From the NCBI GenBank assembly GCA_021786265.1, contig JAJYNP010000324.1:1-8709 (forward strand): a stretch of 8,709 nucleotides of DNA, in the 5' to 3' direction. A model generated the notes under the pieces. That model searched no databases. It saw only the letters and a list, made by a program, of their open reading frames with translations, and was not told the DNA's origin. This document shows positions 4,869-8,709 of the stretch, piece by piece. The stretch is from Chloroflexota bacterium. GTDB lineage: Bacteria; Chloroflexota; Limnocylindria; Limnocylindrales; CSP1-4. The stretch's first letter is position 1. Every line of letters begins with the position of its first letter. A program made the position numbers and the translations under genes.

Positions 4869-5430
4869 TCACAGCCGCTCCACGCTCGAGAACTGGTCGT
4901 TCGCGGCGTTGCCGACGTAGGCGACGGAGACGCCGACACCCCAGTCCCAGCTGACGGGGGTGAAGCCGACGTCACGCCACCAGCGCGGGTGGCCGCCGGC
5001 GTACGTCATGAACGAGCTGATCTTGTCGTTCCATCCGATCACGCCGAGGTCGCTGTACACGACGGACGCATCGAACGACGGACCGCCGGAGTTCGCATCG
5101 AGGTACCAGCGCACGTACGGCGAGATGGCGCTGGCGGCCGCACCGAACGGGGCTGATCTGCCGGGCGACATGGCCATCGCCACCGCCGCTTCGTCGGCGT
5201 CGCGCTCGACGGGCGTCAGGAAGCAGCGGATCAGCGGATAGGCGAGGTCGTGGCAGTGGGAACGGGAGACATCGGCGAGCGAAATCGCGTGCCCGTTGAG
5301 CTCCGCCTGGATCGCCGGGGGATGAACCGCTGGCGTTCCTGCTGCATGTACGGACGACACAGACACGAGCGCGAGGACGAGCCCCGACGCCTGACGTATG
5401 GATTCGGCCCACGAACCGTCGGCCGCCCAT
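4869..5430 (-). pseudogene. Secreted beta-gamma-crystallin-like protein, frameshifted in the signal peptide
   Basis: The downstream frame encodes a signal-peptide core (SGLVLALVSVSSVHAAG, about 5390-5340) and a mature domain of about 160 residues ending YVGNAANDQFSSVERL. Two N-D-x-x-S-S calcium motifs are present: NDKISS (in LGVIGWNDKISSF) and NDQFSS near the C-terminus. SRSHCHD and IRCFLTP give one likely disulfide. The only start with a good ribosome site, ATG 5430-5428 with GGAGG five bases upstream, is one base out of frame; it reads MGGRRFVGRI, an ideal basic signal-peptide start. Removing one C near 5402 would join it as MGGRRFVGRIIRQASG. No in-frame ATG, GTG or TTG lies nearby. Either the gene was recently broken or the base is a sequence error. 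It is divergent from the kinase gene. Confidence 0.65.
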
Positions 5431-5435
5431 GCACA

Positions 5436-5440
5436 CCTCC
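5436..5440 (-). promoter_or_regulatory. Ribosome binding site before ATG 5430
   Basis: GGAGG on the minus strand with a 5-base spacer to ATG 5430-5428. It supports this ATG as the authentic start of the secreted gene even though the frame is now wrong. Confidence 0.6.
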
Positions 5441-5687
5441 GATGGGACGCCTGGTCGAATGTCGAGCGAGATCGAGGCGGCCCCCCAGCCGAGCGACCGG
5501 GCGCTCCGGATGGCGACCGGCGATCTCGCGCTCGCCGCCTCGCCGGCAGCATGAGCGCGGAGACCCGGCGCGTCGAGGATGATTCCCCGCAATCCGTGTT
5601 GCGAGAAAACCCGCAACGAGCGAGCATCCGGGCAAACGCGGGTCGGGCCCGTCCGACTGGAACGAGCGGCAAGGGGGTCACGCAATC

Positions 5688-7130
5688 ATGACCGAGGTCA
5701 GCACGGCGTCCGGCCGTCCGCCCGGGCGCTGGCGCGCGCCACGGATCGCGACCCTCTCGCGGTCCGTCGTGGCCGCGTTCGCGGTGGCGACCGGAACCCT
5801 GCTCGTCCTCGGCTGGCTCACGTTCATCTCCGTCCCACCCGTCGAGCTGGCGCTGGAACAGGGAACGTCCGGCGAGTGGGTCGTCGCCGACGTGCCCGTG
5901 GGAGAGTTCGCCTGGCTCTCCGGGGTCCGTCCGGGGATGACCGTTGGAGGCTTCGCGGCACCCGGCTCCGAGCCAGGCCGCGACTGGACCAGCCTGTTCG
6001 TGACGGACGGCGTCATGACGATCGACGTCCAGCGCCACCCGATCGGACCCGATCCGGGCGCGTTCTTCGTGGGCATGACGGCACTGCTGCTCGCCGTGAT
6101 CGCCTGGGGGCTCGCTCCGACGCTCGCCTGGTGGCTCATGGCCGTTCCACCGCTCGCGGTCCTCGCCGCCGCGTCGGACTTTGTGTCCGCGCCGCTTGCA
6201 TTCCTGCTGGCGGTCGCTCCGCCGGCAGTCGTGGCCCTGTACGCTGCCGAACGCACCCGCCGCCTCCATCCGATCGTCCCGCTCGTGGTGGCCGTCCTCG
6301 CGGTTGCCACCGGCTGGCTTCTCGCCTACCAGCTCCGGTTCGATTCGTGGGCAGCGCCTCGTGACTTCTCCGGAGCCGTCGCCGTCTCGCTCCTCGGCCT
6401 CGGGACCGCCGGCGTCGTCCGCGCGGCAGCCTGGCGTGCCGGCGCTCGCCTGACCCGCACGGGCGCGGGACACGTCGGCAGGTCCGCCCTCGCCGCCGCG
6501 ATGATCGACGAGCTCATCCCCGGCCGCGCGCACAGCCGGCTCCGGGCGATCGAGCTCGAGCGGACCTCGCTCGCGGCCGACCTGCACGCGGAGGTCCTGC
6601 CCGACCTCGCCGCGGTCATCCGCTCGGTGGACGCCGGTCTCGACCCGACCGAGGCAGTCGCCCGCCTGCGCGCCGTCGCCGACGAGCTCCGCGAGCTGAT
6701 GAGCGAACGGCGCAGCTCGGTTCTCGACGAGCTCGGCCTCCTCCCCGCGCTCGAGTGGCTGGCCGAGCGGATCGAGGAGCGGACGAACGTGACGGTCGAG
6801 ATCGAGGTCCGCGGCGACGACGTCGCCCGGGCACCCCGCGACGTCGAGCTCGCGGCCTACCGGATCGCCCAGCAGGCGATCGACAACGCCCTCGTCCACG
6901 GCCGGCCGACCCGGATCGAGCTCGGGATCGAGATCGCCGGAGACCGGCTCGCGCTCCAGGTGAGCGACGACGGCGCCGGGATCAGCGCCGACGCCGAGCG
7001 ACGCGCCATGCGGGCCGGCCGACTCGGCCTGGCCGACATGCGAGCTCGGGCCGCTGCGATCAGCGGTTCGTTTCGGATCTGGCGCCGACCGGAAGGCGGC
7101 ACGACCGCGGAGCTGCGATGGCCGGCCTGA
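5688..7130 (+). CDS. Membrane sensor histidine kinase, NarL/DesK-type
   Basis: The product has 480 residues; it autophosphorylates a histidine and passes the phosphate to the overlapping response regulator. TM1 is about 27-49. Residues 52-124 form an extracytoplasmic segment with a PDZ-like pattern (VVADVPVGEFAWLSGVRPGMTV). Hydrophobic helices follow at about 126-144, 146-165, 168-187, 196-215 and 228-248. The HisKA_3-like dimerisation domain holds His300 (ERTSLAADLHAEVLPDLAAV). The ATPase domain has the N-box with Asn400 (AQQAIDNALVHG), G1 DDGAGI (428-432) and G2 GRLGLADMRARA. The usual HDxxxQ after the phosphohistidine is altered: Ala follows His and Pro stands where the phosphatase Gln is expected. 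ATG 5688 has AAGGGGG about 10 bases upstream. The signal sensed is unknown. Confidence 0.9.
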   Translation: MTEVSTASGRPPGRWRAPRIATLSRSVVAAFAVATGTLLVLGWLTFISVPPVELALEQGTSGEWVVADVPVGEFAWLSGVRPGMTVGGFAAPGSEPGRDWTSLFVTDGVMTIDVQRHPIGPDPGAFFVGMTALLLAVIAWGLAPTLAWWLMAVPPLAVLAAASDFVSAPLAFLLAVAPPAVVALYAAERTRRLHPIVPLVVAVLAVATGWLLAYQLRFDSWAAPRDFSGAVAVSLLGLGTAGVVRAAAWRAGARLTRTGAGHVGRSALAAAMIDELIPGRAHSRLRAIELERTSLAADLHAEVLPDLAAVIRSVDAGLDPTEAVARLRAVADELRELMSERRSSVLDELGLLPALEWLAERIEERTNVTVEIEVRGDDVARAPRDVELAAYRIAQQAIDNALVHGRPTRIELGIEIAGDRLALQVSDDGAGISADAERRAMRAGRLGLADMRARAAAISGSFRIWRRPEGGTTAELRWPA

Positions 7131-7768
7131 TCCGGGTCGCGATCGTCGACGACCACCCGGCGACCGCACAGGGGTTGGCGGAGATCCTGGCGGCCGGGCC
7201 CGACATCGAGATCGTGGGTGTCGTCGGCGACCTGGCGGGTGCCCGGGGGCTCGTCGCAAAGGCCCAGCCGGATGTCGTCCTCTGTGACATCGCCCTGCCC
7301 GACGGGCAAGGGCTCGAGCTGCTTGCGGAGCGAACCGGGGAGGATCTGCCCGCGATCATCCTCTTCAGCTCGTACGACTACGCGGCGTTCCACAGGCGTG
7401 CCCAGGAGTTGGGCGCCGCGGGCTACCTGCTCAAGACGGCCTCCGTCGGCGAGATCCTCTCGGCGATCCGAACCGTGGCCGCCGGTGGGACCGTGTTCGA
7501 TCGCCACCACCAGCGGGCCGTCAGATCCGCTCTTCGACCGCCGACCGGCAGGGAGCTCCAGCTGATCCGGCTCATCACGGCCGGACAGTCGAACGCCTCG
7601 ATCGCCGCCGAACTTGGCATCGGCCTCAAGAGCGTCGAGAGCCACCTGCGCCGGCTGTTCGACCGATACGCCGTCGCCAACCGGACCGAGCTGGCGATGC
7701 TCGCCCTCCGGGAGGGCTGGCTGACCATCCCGGCCTTGCCGCCTGACCGATCCGTCCCGGACACGTGA
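7118..7768 (+). CDS. Response regulator, NarL/FixJ family (REC + LuxR-type HTH)
   Basis: The product has 216 residues. The receiver domain (about 5-122) has the acidic pair Asp11-Asp12, phospho-acceptor Asp57 (PDVVLCD), Ser84 and Lys106 (GYLLKTAS), all in the expected places. The LuxR/GerE helix-turn-helix (about 142-205) reads TGRELQLIRLITAGQSNASI, then AAELGIGLKSVESHLRRLF, with the recognition helix at KSVESHLRRLF. Phosphorylation by the upstream kinase should promote dimerisation and DNA binding. ATG 7118 lies inside the last codons of the kinase gene in another frame (13-base overlap), so the two genes are translationally coupled. The open frame extends much further upstream, but that part is antisense-like shadow and lacks receiver features. 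The target is unknown; the divergent secreted gene at 4869-5430 is a plausible candidate. Confidence 0.93.
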   Translation: MAGLIRVAIVDDHPATAQGLAEILAAGPDIEIVGVVGDLAGARGLVAKAQPDVVLCDIALPDGQGLELLAERTGEDLPAIILFSSYDYAAFHRRAQELGAAGYLLKTASVGEILSAIRTVAAGGTVFDRHHQRAVRSALRPPTGRELQLIRLITAGQSNASIAAELGIGLKSVESHLRRLFDRYAVANRTELAMLALREGWLTIPALPPDRSVPDT

Positions 7769-7777
7769 CGACGGCGG

Positions 7778-7790
7778 GCGGCTTCGCCGC
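7778..7790 (+). terminator. Weak hairpin after the response regulator gene
   Basis: GCGGC-TTC-GCCGC, a 5-bp stem starting nine bases after the TGA at 7766-7768, with no U-tract. It could be a minor termination or stability element. It is followed by a 12-base near-tandem repeat (ACCGCCCCGCC units, about 7802-7833) with no evident role. Confidence 0.25.
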
Positions 7791-7875
7791 GGAGCCATCC
7801 GCCGACCGCCCCGCCCACCGCCCCGCCGACCGCAGTTGAGTCCTGGTGAAGCGCCGCCGTCCATGTTCCGCCGTC

Positions 7876-8248
7876 ATGGACGTCATCCGGTTTGGGCTCT
7901 TGGTCCGGGCGCTGCGCAGGCGGCGAGGCTGGCGCCAGGAGGACCTCGCCGTCCGCGCTCGGGTGTCGCCGGCGGCAATCTGGCGGGTCGAGCGGGGACG
8001 CGCCGATCGGCTCACGATCCGGACGCTCGAGTGACTGGTCGAGGCGCTCGGGGCCCGGCTCGATTGGCGGCTGCTCTGGAACGGTGAGGCACTCGACCGC
8101 CTGCTCGATGAAGACCACGCGGCGCTCGTTGAGCTCGTCGTCCGCGAGCTGACCGCGCTCGGCTGGGAGGCCGCGACGGAGGTCTCGTTCTCGGTCCTGG
8201 GGGGAACGCGGGTCGATCGACGTCCTCGCGTTTCACCCGGTCTCGGCC
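7876..8248 (+). pseudogene. HTH (XRE-like) regulator fused to a nuclease-like domain, broken
   Basis: From ATG 7876 the frame reads MDVIRFGLLVRALRRRRGWR, then QEDLAVRARVSPAAIWRVERG, a helix-turn-helix, and stops at TGA 8032-8034 after 52 codons. The same frame continues beyond the stop with matching family sequence (LVEALGARLDWRLLWNGEALDRL, shown here in part) up to EVSFSVLG near 8200. There the frame shifts by one base: SIDVLAFHPVSA continues in the next frame (8213-8248). In the family I recall, this leads to a VVEVKS motif, giving a D...ExK pattern like a restriction-endonuclease fold; that half is missing. A CGA-to-TGA change and one extra G in the run 8199-8204 explain both lesions. No ribosome site precedes the ATG. 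Confidence 0.72.
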
Positions 8249-8341
8249 GCGTGTGTTTCCGGCAGATTCCCCGACCCGGGGCCGCGGCAGCCCGCCTGGA
8301 CAGGCACCCGCCGGGCGCGCCACCCCGCACCGGCCGGGCGA

Positions 8342-8709
8342 TCAGACCTCCTTGAACTCGCCCTCGACCGTCTCCTCGCCCTCCGGCGCGGCGCCGGGCT
8401 CGGCCTCGCCGCCGGGGGCGGAGCCGTCACCGCCACCGGCCGCCCCGGCCGCCCCGGCCGCGGCCGCCTGGTAGGCGGCCGTCGAGACCCGCTGGAGCAC
8501 CTCGGCGAGGGCGGTCGCCCCGTTCTTCACCGCCCCGATGTCTGAACCCTTGAGCGCCTCCCGAAGGGACTCGATCCGGCGCTCGGTCTCGGCCCTGTCC
8601 TCGGCCGAGACCTTGTCGCCGAGGTCCTTGAGCGTCCGCTCGGCCTGGAACGTGAGCGCCTCGGCCTGGTTGCGGGTCTCGACCTCCTCGCGTCGCCGAT
8701 GGTCCTCCG
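8342..8709 (-). CDS. dnaK: Chaperone DnaK (Hsp70), C-terminal part (runs off right edge)
   Basis: The last 121 or so residues of DnaK, entering at base 8709 and ending at TGA 8344-8342. DnaK is the cytosolic ATP-dependent chaperone that works with DnaJ and GrpE. The segment covers the helical lid of the substrate-binding domain: RRREEVETRNQAEALTFQAE, TLKDLGDKVSAEDRAETERR, and LREALKGSDIGAVKNGATAL. A disordered Ala/Gly-rich linker (AAAAGAAGAAGGGDGSAPGG) follows, then the conserved acidic tail EEGEETVEGEFKEV, whose EEVD-like ending is typical. Nothing is truncated at the C-terminus. No hairpin terminator was recognised downstream between 8341 and about 8250, where the remnant of the HTH pseudogene converges on it. 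Confidence 0.96.
   Translation of the reverse strand, partial: EDHRRREEVETRNQAEALTFQAERTLKDLGDKVSAEDRAETERRIESLREALKGSDIGAVKNGATALAEVLQRVSTAAYQAAAAGAAGAAGGGDGSAPGGEAEPGAAPEGEETVEGEFKEV

Noticed and set aside
6755..7117. Upstream extension of the response regulator frame
   Set aside because: It overlaps the kinase ATPase domain in another frame and reads as Arg/Asp-rich shadow; the receiver domain begins at ATG 7118.
4869..7259. 796-codon minus-strand open frame covering the kinase gene and the secreted gene
   Set aside because: Only its last 180 codons resemble a protein; the rest is antisense to the kinase and is low-complexity Arg/Gly/Asp/Glu text typical of high-GC shadow frames.
1..8709. 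Search by eye for tRNA genes, rRNA, CRISPR arrays and riboswitches
   Set aside because: No cloverleaf, spaced direct-repeat array or known riboswitch core was seen; weak structured RNAs could be missed without covariance models.

Overview
The window is high-GC bacterial DNA. It carries a DnaK tail, a NarL/DesK-type two-component pair, a SHOCT-domain protein and a DrrA-like ABC ATPase, and most intact genes use GGAGG-like ribosome sites. This fits a high-GC Chloroflexota lineage or an actinomycete. A degraded helix-turn-helix gene near the right end resembles a regulator/nuclease-like family I associate with Chloroflexota, so I lean that way; this is recollection, not a search. Most genes are on the minus strand.

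Layout. 1-430 (-): N-terminal part of an ABC transporter ATPase that runs off the left edge. 541-1173 (-): two-gene operon of a SHOCT-domain membrane protein and a small lipoprotein. 1222-1263: perfect 15-bp hairpin. 1275-1521 (-): orphan C-terminus of an exported-looking protein, cut off by a mobile element. 1522-2483: IS3-family element with recognisable terminal inverted repeats; the 5' part of its transposase gene is replaced by the 5' end of an IS110-family element, so both are dead. 2485-2694 (+): small cytoplasmic gene whose 5' end abuts the element. 2699-2938 (-): three-helix membrane protein with a strong hairpin at its start. 3013-4419 (-): operon of an I36/beta-gamma-crystallin-like secreted protein and a secreted protein with four cysteines. 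4420-4868: no convincing gene. 4869-5430 (-): second secreted protein with two crystallin-type N-D-x-x-S-S motifs, whose signal peptide is in a different frame from the only good start. 5688-7768 (+): histidine kinase and response regulator, overlapping by 13 bases and divergent from the secreted gene. 7876-8248 (+): HTH gene killed by a stop codon, a G-run frameshift and truncation. 8342-8709 (-): DnaK C-terminus.

Interpretation. The centre (1200-5430) is an accessory zone of exported proteins with crystallin-type calcium-binding motifs, four-cysteine protein and insertion-sequence debris, between ordinary genes. The membrane kinase has a PDZ-like outer segment and its regulator has a LuxR-type DNA-binding domain. 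Their divergent position next to a secreted gene makes that gene a plausible target, but no operator was recognised. The clearest unusual points are the IS3/IS110 chimera, the pair of double-motif crystallin-like proteins, and two genes apparently broken by single-base indels.
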